DNA of 64,000 nt from Brienomyrus brachyistius (taxonomy: Eukaryota; Chordata; Actinopteri; Osteoglossiformes; Mormyridae): positions 33,258 through 97,257 of the forward strand of contig NW_026042796.1 of the NCBI RefSeq assembly GCF_023856365.1, in the 5' to 3' direction. Of the stretch, positions 1 through 11,027 are shown piece after piece (position 1 is the stretch's first letter; every line of letters starts with the position of its first letter). The translations under genes and the position numbers were made by a program. Below the pieces are notes generated by a model. That model saw nothing but the letters and a program-made list of their open reading frames with translations. It had not been told where the DNA came from and did not search any database.

Positions 1-195
1 ATTCTGCTTTGCACATCATGTATTTAACATTTATAGTGATTTTATATTTATTACTAGATTATTGTATAACTTTTGCACTGTTTTTTGAACTTGGTTGTTG
101 CTTAGTCTTGTTTTTCCATGGAGCACCATTATACCAAACAGAATTCCTTGTAGGGTCAACCTACTTGGCAATAAACCACAGTCTGATTCTGATTA
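1..195 (+). mobile_element. 3' tail of an L2/Rex-like LINE
   Basis: AT-rich sequence ending in the CTTGGCAATAAA and TCTGATTCTGATT words typical of fish L2-type LINE and derived SINE tails. The same tail ends the coding remnants at 18837-19885 and 41746-42794, so this is the end of an element that begins left of the window. The open frame at its start is only AT-rich non-coding DNA. Confidence 0.6.
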
Positions 196-1079
196 TTTTT
201 TGTGTAACATTGTGTAACATTGGCCAATGTCTCTACTTTTACTATATATTTATATTATTTTGACCTACAGCACTTTGGCACATTGTAGATTGTTTTTAAA
301 TGTTCTATAGAAATAAAAATAATTCAACTTGATATAGAAACGTATTTCAAGTCATCCATCTTGCCGAGATGGGGGTTGCGCTGTGACCCCTGGTGGACAA
401 ATTATGCAGCAACAGCACTCATATCATGGTTGAAAGTTCTGTCTTCAGTCTCTCTGTTTCTTTTTAGTTATCATTAATTGGCCATTATAAACCAAATGCT
501 GATAGCGATTTATCACAGACTCCTGCATTAATGAATAAAAATATTCATGATGAATAAAGAAGATGAATTGGCGCTAATGTGTATTTTTACTGTGTTATTG
601 ATAAGATAAATATTACAGTACACGGATCGCTCTGGTGTCTCAGAAATTGTCTCCATTTTTTCATACCAATTTATCATTAGTACAGTAGTGCTTGCAGTTC
701 ACAAATGCTTTGGCCTACAAACAATTTGGTTCGCAAAAACAAAATTTGGTCAATGAACAAACTCGACCAGATTCCTTTTTTTATACTAGTGTAACACCGG
801 CGGGGCGCATATCCCAGCATGCCCCGCGTACAATTGTAAATAGAAAGACCACGACAGGCACCCAACAAGCACCGAACCCAAATACACAGATGGGAAACAC
901 AATGTTGTCAGAAGCTGAACTGCGAAATGCAGATGCAGTGATAGATTTACACAAACTAAATACACGTTAGGAGCGGACAGGGTATACACACAAGACATGG
1001 GCAAAGTGTAAAGTGAGGTAGACCTTCAACAGCACGTCAGTCCATTGCAGGGCAATGGAAGCTGGAGAAATGCCATGTG
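196..1079. other. AT-rich stretch, no gene recognised
   Basis: No splice-bounded exon or known repeat was recognised. A short open frame at 692-970 resembles no family I know and is disrupted in unit 2 by a one-base change in a T-run, which argues against coding. Counterparts are about 19886-20768 and 42795-43678. Confidence 0.4.
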
Positions 1080-1180
1080 AACAGCAGAAATGTGGTCATA
1101 CAGGATGTGAGGGTGAGACTGTGTGCTGTATACAGAGGGTCTGACCTCACGGCTTTGTTTCAGTCTTTAGTATTGTGATG
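1080..1180 (+). repeat. ~100 bp dispersed repeat 'E', copy 1
   Basis: Contains CAGAGGGTCTGACCTCA and GTCATACAGGATGTGAG. A diverged inverted copy is at 11148-11252 and a direct copy at 12820-12930 in the same unit. Counterparts are about 20769-20869 and 43679-43779. Its origin is unknown. Confidence 0.6.
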
Positions 1181-1309
1181 ACATTGTGATAGCCCAGTGA
1201 TAACTATACTGGATGGGTGGTACCCCTTCAAAGAGCAAGGGGAGATGGGATACCATTGTGGTATGCAAGCAGGTCCTCAGGGTTGTCACACATGTTTTTC
1301 TGAGGTGTA

Positions 1310-2285
1310 CACTGCTGGTTGCTTGAGCCCCTGGATGAGACACTGGTCAGTGCCCTGCAGAATCGCTGTGGGCAGTGTGAGGACTTCTGCCCTCTCAGTT
1401 AAACAATAGGTGCAGGGACTGAGTCAAATGAGTCTCTCTGCATCCTGCTTAATGATATCAAGGGGTTGTGTAGGCGTGTCTGTGCTCACATGGCTCTATC
1501 AGTACAGAGTGAACTGGCCAGGGATCAGTTTATCTAGACACTTAACCCCAGATAGCTCACATTCAGACACAGCCAACCCCTCTGCGTCCCTAGACGAGGC
1601 CCTGGAACTGGCTTTGGAGAGAGAAATTGTGGGCAGCAAGGTGGCGGGGAACGAGGCGGGAGAAATCAACCAAGCTGTAAACGCCAAAGGGCTTGGAGGA
1701 CCCAGGCCCTCAGGTTTACTTCCTGGAGGCAGACTGCCTGTAGGCTGACAGGCAGCAGCACCCCCCCCCCACCCCTCAATCCTCAGACAGTGTCCCAAGT
1801 TCACCGCCACCCAGGGTTCCGCCAAGGGCACGCATAGCCGGGAAGATGTGGGCCAACAAGGTTAATTTCCGGAACTTCCTTGTTGACACCGGGGAGGTGG
1901 CCCTGCTGCCACCTGCTGCAGAGGTGGTGACTACGGATTGGACTCACAGAGGCAACTTCTGTCACATACCCACCATAGTGATGTGAGTCGCATGTACTGC
2001 CCTAGTCCATACAGGTTCCACTGCAACCCTGGTGAGACCAGACACTGTCTAGAACTGACATTGGTGCAGGTGAGAACAATGACTGGTGACCTGGCCCCTT
2101 TAAGAGGGACGGGGTTGTTCCCTTTTGACATGGGGGGTTTAGTTGTGAATAGTAACTATGTGGATGGCTGACATGCTCGATCCCTCCATCCTGGGCCTGA
2201 ATTTCCCCCGGAGCACGGCATGTGTGCTGGACTTTGGGCACAACATGCTGAGATTCCCTGCGGTCCATGTGTACAGTGGGGCCGC
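1310..2285 (+). pseudogene. Degraded Gypsy-type gag-protease remnant (unit 1)
   Basis: Gag-like words occur in order but in shifting frames: ALQNRCGQCEDFCPL near 1352-1396, SELARDQF near 1508-1530, and SLDEALELALEREIVGS at about 1588-1638. They match the capsid end of fish Ty3/Gypsy Gag. A retropepsin-like stretch follows: an HTGSTATLV word near 2015-2040, where the active-site aspartate appears replaced by histidine, then DLAPL near 2090 and DPSILGLNF near 2177-2203, the latter fitting the hydrophobic ILGLDFL segment of such proteases. Several stops and frame changes interrupt it, no LTR was found at its ends, and no reverse transcriptase follows. This is an old, inactive fragment. Family assignment rests on motif memory only. 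Confidence 0.6.
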
Positions 2286-3394
2286 TGGCCCCGCAGCCTC
2301 TGCAGCTGACTGCCCACCCCTTACTGCCACTGGGCCTGTACCTCCACATCAGCTAGAGATCCCTTCCTCTGCTACAGTCACATGGGCCCCTGAGCCCACA
2401 TGTGTCCCCTCCAGTGTAGCGCTGCAGCCTCACTCACTTCACTGGAGTCTAACGGGGTTTATCAGAGCGACTTACCTGAAGCTGCCATTGGAGGAGCCCA
2501 TGATGACCACACGGTTGCCCTTGTGCCACTGCAATCCCACTGCCCTGGTCCTCTACCTCACACCATTGATCCCCTGCCCCACCCATACGGTTGTGTGCCT
2601 CTTCAGGTTTGCAGCCTCCTCCTGCACTGAGCGGCCATTTCAGAAGTTTAATTATTTAATTATACAGTAATACACACGTTTCCAACCATTAAAAACATTA
2701 TCCAGACTTAAAGTCACTTGAATAAAAATATTTAAAAACTTGTTAGCATTTCAATATAGTATCTGGTTGGACTGTGTACTTCCTCTTTGTTTACATGGTT
2801 AACATAACACTCACAGCACAAAGTATGCTGTCCTCAGCATTCGTATCTCCGCAACATTCCAAAGATCCATCATAGGCCTTTAGTCTAAAAACAAGCTAAA
2901 ATGGTCACTGAGAACCTTTGCGTCCATTGATTTCCATCAGCTGTGTTTGGAAAGTTCGAAAGAATTTCTGAGGCTACTGAACAGAGCCAGGGTTGCCAGC
3001 TCTCACCCATCTGGTGTGACACTCACACCTTCAGACTCTCACGCTCACGCAAGAAATCTTATTAAATCTTAGGGCAAATCTATATTATTTCATTATAAAC
3101 CTAAAATTCGCTATATCAAATGCACTGGGGTACTTTGAAAACCCTGCAAACTATTTACAAGGTAATAAAACTGTTACGTACATGTAAATCTGTGTGCATA
3201 CTTGTTTCAAACTGAAAATCTTATGCCAGCCAGCTAAACAAATTAGACAACCCTGCTACAGGGCTCTCTGTTCAGTTTTCGCTGAATGCTAAGGCTTCCC
3301 AGGCAAGCTACTGACCCTCCAAATTTCACAGACCTCTCGGCCACCCAGTAATCTGTAACTTTAGTGCTGAAAGCCTGACAGTGAGTGTATCATG
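2286..3394. other. Non-coding stretch downstream of the Gypsy remnant
   Basis: A GC-moderate part up to about 2640 holds overlapping short open frames with no recognisable domain. The rest is AT-rich. The block missing from unit 2 begins at about 2793. Counterparts are about 21974-22480 (truncated) and 44884-45992. Confidence 0.35.
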
Positions 3395-3925
3395 TGAGGC
3401 AGCTGTGGAAATACAGACTCTCGTCTGTGCCACAAAAAACCTTCTACAGCGGCAATGTGGGATCTGTGCTCTCCGGGAGCATAACTGCTCGGTACGGCAG
3501 CTCCAGCTCTGAGGGCCGCCGAGTCCCGCTGAGGGTGATACGATGCGCCCAGAGAATCACCAGGACAGAACTGCCGCCCTGCATAAGTCCCCGGGGCCTT
3601 ATGGCCGGGACTGAGAGGCCGAGGAGAAGCTTCTACCCCCGGCCAGTAGGATCATTAACATCACAGATTAAAAGCTAAAATATGCTATAACTACAATCTG
3701 TACTTTAAACATTTCTACATATTTTTTATACATTTTCATCTTTACTTTTTATATACCTTTTATTGTTATATTTTCTTATTATCTTTCTGTAGTTTCAGTT
3801 AATTCACGTTGTTTAATTTTGATGTCCTTTTACTAGTGTGTTTATTACACCGACTGGAGTAACGACAATTTCATTTCGCTGCCAGTGTACCACTACATTT
3901 GTACGACAAATAAAAATCTTGAATT
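3395..3925 (+). mobile_element. 3' fragment of an L2/Rex-like LINE (unit 1)
   Basis: The reading GSITARYGSSSSEGRR, followed by RVIRCAQRITRTELPP and ending in SFYPRPVGSL, corresponds to the region after the reverse transcriptase in fish L2/Rex-type LINEs. There an SIT-WYG word, an R--Q-ITG-LP word and a terminal SFYP-AI-LLN word are usual. An AT-rich 3' region follows and ends in ACGACAAATAAAAATCTTGAA, a typical tail. The fragment is strongly 5'-truncated. Confidence 0.65.
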
Positions 3926-3942
3926 TATTGTGTTACCCCCAT

Positions 3943-5356
3943 CACATTATTTAATGTGTTCCTCATGAATTTCATTGTTTTCCTCAAAATAAACACGTAT
4001 TCCAATTTTGGTTCTTGCAACACATTTCCAAAAAAGTTGGGACAGGAGCGATTTAGGGCCAGTAGTGAGGTAAATTGGTTAAATAATGATGTGATTTGAA
4101 ACAAGTGATGTCAACAGGTGATTGTAATTATGATTTGGTACAAAAGCAGCACAAATACGTGAGAAAATTATTGAAATGTTTAAAAACAATGTTCCTCAAA
4201 GAACGACAGGAAGAGATTTGGATATTTCACCTTCATCAGTGCATACCATAATTAAAAGATTGAAGGAATCTGAAGCAATTTCAGTGCGTAAAGGACAAGG
4301 AAGCAAGCCTAAGTTGAACTACCGTGATCTCCGATCCCTCAGCATCCCACTGCATCAAGAATCGTCATTCATCTATAAGCGATATGACCACATATGACTA
4401 CTTTGGCAAACCTTTGTCAAGTACCACAATACGTAGTTACATCCACAAATGCCAGTTAAAACTGTACTGTGCCAAAAGCAAGCCCCATCTTAACAGTGTC
4501 CAGAAGCGCCGTCGGCTTCTCTGGGCTCAGAACGCATCTGAGTTGGACCATCACACAGTGAAAACGTGTACTGTGGTCAGATGAATCAGTATTTCAGGTA
4601 TTTTTTGTGAGAAATGGATGCCGTGTGCTCCAGACCAAAGAAGAAAAGGATCACCCAGACTGTTACCAGCAATAAGTCCAAAAGCCAGGGTCTGTCATGG
4701 TATGGGGTTGTGTCAGTGCCCTTGGCAAAGGTAACTTGCAGTTCTGTGATGGCACCATTAATGCTGAAAAGTACATAGAGATTTTGGAGCACAATATGTT
4801 ACCTTCAAGAAGACATTTTTTCCAGGGACGCCCATGCATTTTTCAACAAACAATGCGAAACCACATTCTGCACACATTACAAAGTCCTGGCTGTGGAGGA
4901 AGAGGGTATGGGTACTTGACTGCCTGCAGTCCCGACCTGTCTCCAATAGAGAATGTGTGGTTCATTTTGAAGCGCAATATGTGACAACGAAGACCCCGTA
5001 CTGTTGTCCGCTTTAAGACTTGTTTGCAGGAAGAATGGGACAAAATTACACCTGAAACACTACATCACTTGGTGTCTTCAGTCCCTAAATGTCTTTTAAG
5101 TGTTGTGAAAAGGAATGGCGACATTACAAAGTACTAAATGCTTTACTGTCCCAACTTTTTTTGAAATGTGTTCTAAGAACCAAAATTGGAATACGTGTTT
5201 GAAAAAGAACAATGAAATTCACGAGGAACACATTAAATAATGTGCTGTTGTATTGTTTTCAATGTAATACAGGTCAAAGATAATTTAACAAAGTGCTGTT
5301 TTCAGTTTGATTTTCATTTTACATACCATCCCAACTTTTTCTGATTTGGGGTTGTA
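3943..5356 (+). mobile_element. Inactive Tc1/mariner-like transposon (unit 1)
   Basis: Long imperfect inverted repeats lie at 3943-4045 and 5146-5244. They contain AGTTGGGACAG on the left and CTGTCCCAACTT on the right, with CACATTATTTAATGTG at the outer left edge mirrored at 5229-5244. The right end continues to a GGGGTTGTA terminus at 5356 that has no partner on the left, so the left end is truncated. Between the repeats is a Tc1-type transposase in pieces. Confidence 0.8.
4176..5135 (+). pseudogene. Tc1-like transposase pseudogene (unit 1)
   Basis: DDE transposase of the Tc1 group, which would bind the terminal repeats and move the element. The N-terminal helix-turn-helix part is readable (TTGRDLDISPSSVHTIIKRL and VRKGQGSKPKL, 4200-4315). 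A second piece covers DYFGKPLSSTTIRSYIHKCQ. The first catalytic aspartate is visible as WSDES (4570-4584). The second catalytic region reads NNAKPHSAH instead of DNAKPH, so the aspartate is lost. The last catalytic residue lies in SPDLSPIENVW (4930-4962). The pieces fall in different frames with at least three shifts. It is clearly inactive. Confidence 0.8.
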
Positions 5357-6564
5357 AAATGTGAACACAAAAGCTTTTTTTGTGTGAACATTATAAAACA
5401 GATTAATTCGTATTAAACAATTTCAAAGACATAGACATCTAATATGTGTGTGTCTGTGAGAGAGAGCATTTCAATTAATGCCTATAGTTCAATATTTGTT
5501 ATATGTGCTGAATTTCATGGTCATCATTTTGGAAAAAAAGCTACCTAAACCATACGGGACTTAGAAATGGGTTAAAACTGACAGGACGATACCAGATATC
5601 AAATTGTATAGTTAGGATGAATGTACTGTTAAACAGCAGCACCATTGGAGGAGTCATGCATGGTGAGGCAGGGGGATATCTGTACATTAATGGGCGATGC
5701 ATTACTGGGGATCTTTGGCGCCACCTTTTGACCAGTTACAGTCGTCATCAACATTAAAAAAACATTTCCTTTTCCACTGCGTGAAAAAACAAATTGCACC
5801 CTATTTATAGAGTGGGAGACTACTTTTTGCAAGGATTTATATCTCCTGAAATTGCTTCTTCACAGATAAGCACCAGAATGTTTTTTTCCCAGATGGTAGT
5901 AGGGACAAAATCTCCTACCACTGATAATTCTGACCATACACAAATTTTTATTTTTCTGAGTCTTGCGATTTTACCGTATCAAAAATAACCAGTAAATCCT
6001 ATTATTATCCTGCTACCCCCACTCTACCAAAACTCATGAAATGATACATTTGGAGGAGGAAGATTTCTAATTGATCCTTTATACCCACCAACCAGACCAG
6101 TATAAGAAGCTGTACGATGTAAAGCCTCTTTAAATGGGTACAGACTACTTCCGTTTATTGTAATAAGTATCTCATGAATTTGACTTTACACTTTTGCATG
6201 GTATTGATAGATTTTGAAAGTTAATTACTTAACACAATTCTTATTAAAATTGTTCATTATACAACCTGAATGTCCCAAGGTAGCACATTAGTACAAAAGA
6301 CGCTGTATGATGTATTATTGTAGCAGTCAGATGTTATTTTAACCAATGTACAGGTTTACCTTTAATTTAATTCTACAAACATAATCAAAATCACTTGTGA
6401 AAAAGACATTTAGTCATTTACTAAGGCAGATACAACCTGTGGAAGCACAGCTAAAAGCATACCATCACCCATTATAGAGTGACCCATTGTCTTTGTAACT
6501 GAGTAATCACAACTAAGTGCAATTTACTATAATGAAACTGTACACAGAAACTGTAAAGGCAAAG
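5357..6564. other. AT-rich stretch, no gene recognised
   Basis: No exon or repeat family was recognised. About 50 bases at 5370-5420 (CTTTTTTTGTGTGAACATTA onward) recur inverted at about 13630-13680. Counterparts are the right part only in unit 2 (22481-23070) and 47955-49168 in unit 3. Confidence 0.35.
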
Positions 6565-7960
6565 GTAATTTATTATGATGAAATGCTTCCAAAATGCCCA
6601 GTGTGCTTCAGCGTTTCTCCTTTTCTCCAGTCGTCGACAGGTCCTGTGTTTATTAGGTGATCTGTGATGTAGGAGTCCTGAGAATGGCTGCTGCTCCAAG
6701 GATGATTGGCAGGTGGCTTTTCCCAGGAACAGCGGGCTGGAGATGTAAAGGTGGGATGGAGAAAATAAAGTGTAGGGGAATACAGAGTACAAACAACCAT
6801 AAGAAACACACGGCCCATGGCCATATGTCCACAAGACAACCACCCGCCCAACCCGAGAGGGAGCCTACGAGGGACTAAGGGGGGCCCAACCCCTGTAAAA
6901 GGAGGTCCGCAGAGGGGGGACAGACAGCGAGCCCCCCAGTCCCTCCCGCAAGCCCTCCACCGAGGGAAGCGGGTCCAGGGCCAAAGGGCCCCATCAACCG
7001 GGAACACTCCCCTGGCGGACGGTCCCCCCAGCCCGCTCCCCGGCAGGACGGATCACCGCCCACTGTAGCGACCCGGCACGTCCCCCCCCTCCCCGACACT
7101 GCAGGATGATCTAAGGGAGACCCATACAAACAAAGTGCACCCCCCCCCCCACCACCCAGGAGCGGACCTGCGTCAACTGGGGAGCGGCAGACCCCCCGCC
7201 CAGCCCAGACCGAACCCTACAATTCGCCTAGAAGGGCTCAGAGCATCCCTAGATACCCCGGACCGCCTGCCAGGGCCCCACCACGGCGCAGCAGAGCCAA
7301 GGACCACCCAGCCCGCAGCCCACAAGAGGAGACGGCCCACACCGGCCAGGGCCATCTTCTACCTGCTGGGCCACCCCACACGCGCAGGGCCAGAGACAGA
7401 GAGTTAGGGGGGACCCCTCAGCCCCCACTGATTCCCCGTCCCATGTTAATGTGAAGTGTGCATGTACAAGTGTGAGAGAGTTGTGTGTTTATGTCTACAA
7501 TGCATTAAAATTAGTGGGTGCAGATCGAGTATGAGGGCCCCACCACTGGCAGATGGCAGAGTCCCCCATCCCCCTCCCTGCACCCCAAGGCCCTAATGTA
7601 GCATGGACTGTGTATATAACTAAAGTGCAAAAAGCAGGTGAACAGTCGAGGCACGGGCACCCCACCGCTGGCAGACGGCAGAACCCCACCTGCCTATACC
7701 CACCTCCTCAGCCCTAGTGTCATGTGGTGTCTAATGTGCAAGTAAAACCTCCCCACTGCCCCTCAAAGCTCTAGTGTTGTATGAAATGTGGTGTCCGGCC
7801 CAGGGGAGCAATAAGGGCGTGCAGGAGTGGGCCCCCCCCGGCACCGGGGCCAGATCCCCGACTGGCCCCGATTAGTCCTCATCCCCGACCCCACACAACC
7901 GGCAGGGGCGGCCAACCGAGGGGGTTCAGGGGCGCCACATTAACAATTATTAATAAACAT
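6565..7960 (-). other. C-rich tract, possibly part of a minus-strand element (unit 1)
   Basis: From about 6835 to 7960 the plus strand is extremely C-rich with runs of 8-12 C, unlike the AT-rich neighbours. It contains a loose internal repeat (GGCAGATGGCAGAGTCCCCC near 7550 and GGCAGACGGCAGAACCCCAC near 7670). Read on the minus strand, the tract is followed by ordinary-composition DNA and an AATAAA word near 6575, which would fit the 3' end of a minus-strand repeat. Open frames here are composition artefacts. I do not recognise the family. Confidence 0.35.
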
Positions 7961-8100
7961 TCCACTATACATCTCAAAATTTAGCACACTTAATTCATTA
8001 TCTTTGATACTGTTTCAAACATTTAATGTTCCCCAAACAGCAGCAGAAGAACCACAGCTTCATCTTCCTTGTATTTTGGCTCTTCTCTGTGTCAAGAGCT

Positions 8101-8445
8101 CTACAAGCTCAACTTTAATATTAATTTTCCACCACTTCTACATCTTCTATCTATACCAGACCCACATCTATCTCTACACCACCAGTTTCCTCTCTGAAGA
8201 GTCTCAGAAACAATGCCAGCATTGCCTATCACTCTCACACCCTCCCCTCCCTTACACCAGTCCGTCACACCTCCCAGTCCCCCCATAACCTCCCCAGCCT
8301 GGACAGTGGGGGGTGTCGCTGGTGAGCACTCCTCCAAACCTTTCCTCTCTCCCCAGTCGATCACCTCGTCCCACAGGTCCCAGGCTCCCCAGTGCTGGTC
8401 GTTGGTCCAGGAAACAGCTTTCGGAATTTTCATTCTGGTTAACAT
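8101..8445 (-). other. Unrecognised 114-codon open frame (unit 1)
   Basis: Open frame starting MLTRMKIPKAVSWTNDQHWG and rich in Trp, Gly and acidic residues in its first third, then low in complexity. It stays open in all three units with one residue difference (Trp or Arg after RGNW/RGNWR, about 8200), but all copies are young, so this says little about selection. I see no signal peptide, membrane span or known domain. It could be an exon, part of an unknown repeat, or chance. The AT-rich, CCAAT-bearing stretch to its right (9155-9390) would lie upstream of it. Confidence 0.15.
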
Positions 8446-9154
8446 AATTAACTAGCCGTCTGTGATACTCTCAAAGCCAAACTAGACACTGTATTTTCAA
8501 CGTACTCCAGACATTTGCTAAATGCTATTCACCAAGAATGCCTATGGAAAGGGATGGAGCCTTCATTGGCTGCTCGTGGCATCGAGGCTACTCCGATAGA
8601 AGCGGCCAAATTGCTAAAACTGTTTCACAACCTATACAGTAACGCTGGCGAAATCAGGACGCTGCTTCGGTACGTTATAACATCGCCATGGTAATGAACC
8701 CAGCAAACGGTTAATCTTACTTCAACAACATGGGACATTTAAAAAGTAAACGTATAGGGGCTCTTTTCAGAATAACATCTTCAGATGAAACGCATTACGA
8801 CAGACCGGATGAGTAAAACCAATCATATCAACCATAAGGCTTGTTGTTTTTAAGTTTAACACAATTATTTTCTCTTACAATTTAAATATAAACAATCACA
8901 TTACGAAAAATGGCCACAGCATCTACAGTTTAAGCTACTAATTTTAAATATATTTCAATTATATTTTGCGGCAATATTTGCATGAACTATATCACGACAT
9001 ACAATGAAATATATAATTAACTATGCTAACAAAACATAATCTGAAGAAATAGCAAGAAACATAGGAAGAGATGCTTCTCACCGCTGCGCCATCGCTCTGT
9101 CAGAAAGTTTATGTTCAAACTGCACTGATTTTGTTTCTATGGAAACCAGCGAAA
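8446..9154. other. Stretch without recognised gene
   Basis: Mixed composition up to about 8750, then AT-rich. No exon or repeat family is seen. Counterparts are about 24953-25661 and 51050-51760. Confidence 0.3.
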
Positions 9155-9390
9155 TTTTTCATTGGTCGAAAGGATGAAGATATGTACTGACGCCATTTTC
9201 AACGAATGAAAACGAGAATTAATTGTCAGGGCGGGACGAATTTGAAGGTGAACCAATCAATAGTAGTATGTTTAGCTCCTGCTTGTTTTGGCTGAGCGTG
9301 ATTGGATTTGTTGATCTAACCGCCTTCAAGCCCGTAAACCATGTATCTACTTGTCAATGGGAAACCACGCAGTTCTGTCTATAAATACTG
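9155..9390 (+). promoter_or_regulatory. CCAAT/TATA-bearing stretch, possible promoter remnant (unit 1)
   Basis: Inverted CCAAT (ATTGG) at about 9160 and 9300, a direct CCAAT in AACCAATCAATAG at about 9251, and TATAAATA at 9380-9387 are spaced as in a compact vertebrate promoter. No gene follows within a few hundred bases on the plus strand. In unit 3 the TATA word is changed to TATTAATA (51986-51993). This is suggestive only. Confidence 0.25.
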
Positions 9391-9829
9391 ACTGTAATTT
9401 TTTTATGACATTATGTCTTTGCTATGCAGTATTACGGTAATGCGTAATACCGCGATGTTTGGGGTGCCCCGCTGTTTTTTTTCCACAGCTGGTGAACGCA
9501 ATTAGCATTTTAGCCACGTTGGTAGGTACGCTTTTGAGAAAGAACACTATAGTTCTTGTTATTCACATTCTGTGTCCTGGTGTTTTTAATTTCTCATAAT
9601 GTGAACAAAGATATGTCATATACAAGTTTTTTGAGAGACTAAATTTTGGTTTGATTTATAATTTATTTAATGGTAAATAAAGTTCTTATATAGCTATTTT
9701 AGAATTAGTGCAGTCTTTCGTTTAGAATTAGCGCAATATTCTTAAAAACTGCATGTTCAAACCAAACGCCATGCCATAATAACTGCTTTACAGATATTTC
9801 ATTCAGGAATCTATGGAGGGTATACTGTA

Positions 9830-10130
9830 GGTAGGCCTGTTTGTGTGTGTGTGTGCGCGCGTTTGGGTGGGTGGTTATGTACATAGTGCTATAAAAACAT
9901 GTTATTTTGACTTTGTAGGGACATGTTTTCGGTCCCGAAAGTAAGATACTGAATTTTATTAAATTCTGTGAATGCAGTCAAATGAATAATTCAAAAAGTC
10001 TTGCATTTTGTTTGGTTGCTTACTGTTACTGCTTGGTAACTACTGCAATGTTTAAGGTTGCCATAGTTAGGATTGGGGTTACGCCCATACAAATGAATGG
10101 AGAATCTCCACAAAGATTCAAATACCTAAT

Positions 10131-10161
<31 letters not shown>

Positions 10162-10445
10162 GAGTAGGTGTATATTACATTGTGGGGACCAAATGTCCCC
10201 CACAATGTGACAAAAACCCCGTTATTTTGATGTTTTGGGGGGCATTTTCAGGTACTCACAAAGATCTGTAAATACAGTCAAAAAACTAAAAATGCCAAAA
10301 GTCTTGTATTTGGTTTGGTTACATATGGTTAAGGTTAGGGGTTGGTAGGGGTTAAAGTTGTCATGTTGGGATTACAGTTTTCCCCATAGAAATGAATGGA
10401 GAGTCCCCACGAAGATATAATTACATAGCTGTGTGTGTGTGTGTG
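9830..10445 (+). repeat. Two tandem, diverged TG-microsatellite-tailed repeats (unit 1)
   Basis: Two related segments (about 9885-10160 and 10170-10445) each contain GTTATTTTGA, a GGTT-GGTT stretch, a CCATA-AAATGAATGGAGA word and CCAC-AAGAT. Each ends in a TG microsatellite. This structure is common in fish dispersed repeats that carry a microsatellite tail. The TG runs differ in length between units (unit 2 about 26335-26940, unit 3 about 52435-53045). Confidence 0.65.
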
Positions 10446-10750
10446 TTGTGTGTGGTATCAGATCAGTCCCTGAGAGTTCAGTAGTCAGGCGCCATGTTTC
10501 TGAGTCTGGTTGTGGAGGCCTGAATGCTTTTCCAGATGCCAGAGTGAAAAGATTATGTGAGGGGTGGGTGCGGTCATCCACAATGTTGGTGGCTTTGCGG
10601 ATGGAGCGTGTGATGTGAATGTCCATGATGGAGGGGAGAGAGACTCTAATAATCTTCTCAGCTATCCTCACTATCCGCTGGTCTTATGATCTGAGGCGAG
10701 GCAGTTCCCAATTCAGACCGTGATGCAGCTGCTCAGGATGCTCTTGTCTA
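10446..10750 (-). mobile_element. Minus-strand L2/Rex-like LINE remnant (unit 1)
   Basis: On the minus strand, IVRIAEKIIRVSLPSI-like, IHITRSIRKATNIVDD and THPSHNLFTLASGK words match the post-reverse-transcriptase region of fish L2/Rex-type LINEs. Its 5' side ends abruptly at GGATGCTCT, next to CTAAGG, where 151 bp present in unit 2 are missing. Confidence 0.65.
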
Positions 10751-11027
10751 AGGAATCAAAAATGTGGTTCCATGGGGTTCCAGACAGTGACCTTTTTTGG
10801 AGACAGTGAGACTAAATTTTATACCTAGGTGCACCAGTTATGACATTGGTCAGGTAGGCTGTGGTCTGTTAGTTGGTGACAAGTGGCTGGTGATCCATGC
10901 AACCCAAGCAGAAGTGAGCAGAACTTGTATCAGCCAAATAGACAGGAGAAAGCGGATTTTTCATTGGACTTCAGGACTCCTGAGTAACAGATAAAGACAG
11001 AGAAACAGCAAAGTTATGGAGAATCAG

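Larger units (their letters stand above)
2793..5980. other. 3.2 kb block absent from unit 2
   Basis: Units 1 and 3 carry this block (unit 3 about 45391-48578). In unit 2 the left flank CTCTTTGTTT is joined directly to AAAAATAACCAG at 22480/22481. The edges share only one ambiguous base, and no terminal repeats or target duplication flank the block. That fits deletion from unit 2 better than insertion of the block. Confidence 0.75.

Noticed and set aside
9..263. 84-codon hydrophobic open frame at the start of each unit
   Set aside because: It is the AT-rich 3' tail of an L2-like LINE. Hydrophobic residues come from T-rich codons, and there is no supporting gene structure.
2158..2670. 170-codon frame starting MWMADMLDPSILGLNF
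   Set aside because: Its first part is the tail of the Gypsy protease remnant. The rest is low-complexity sequence with no recognisable domain, so I do not call it a gene.
6573..7007. Long open frames on both strands in the C-rich tract, including a 178-codon frame in units 2 and 3
   Set aside because: They arise from extreme base composition. They break or change length with one-base differences between units and contain no domain.
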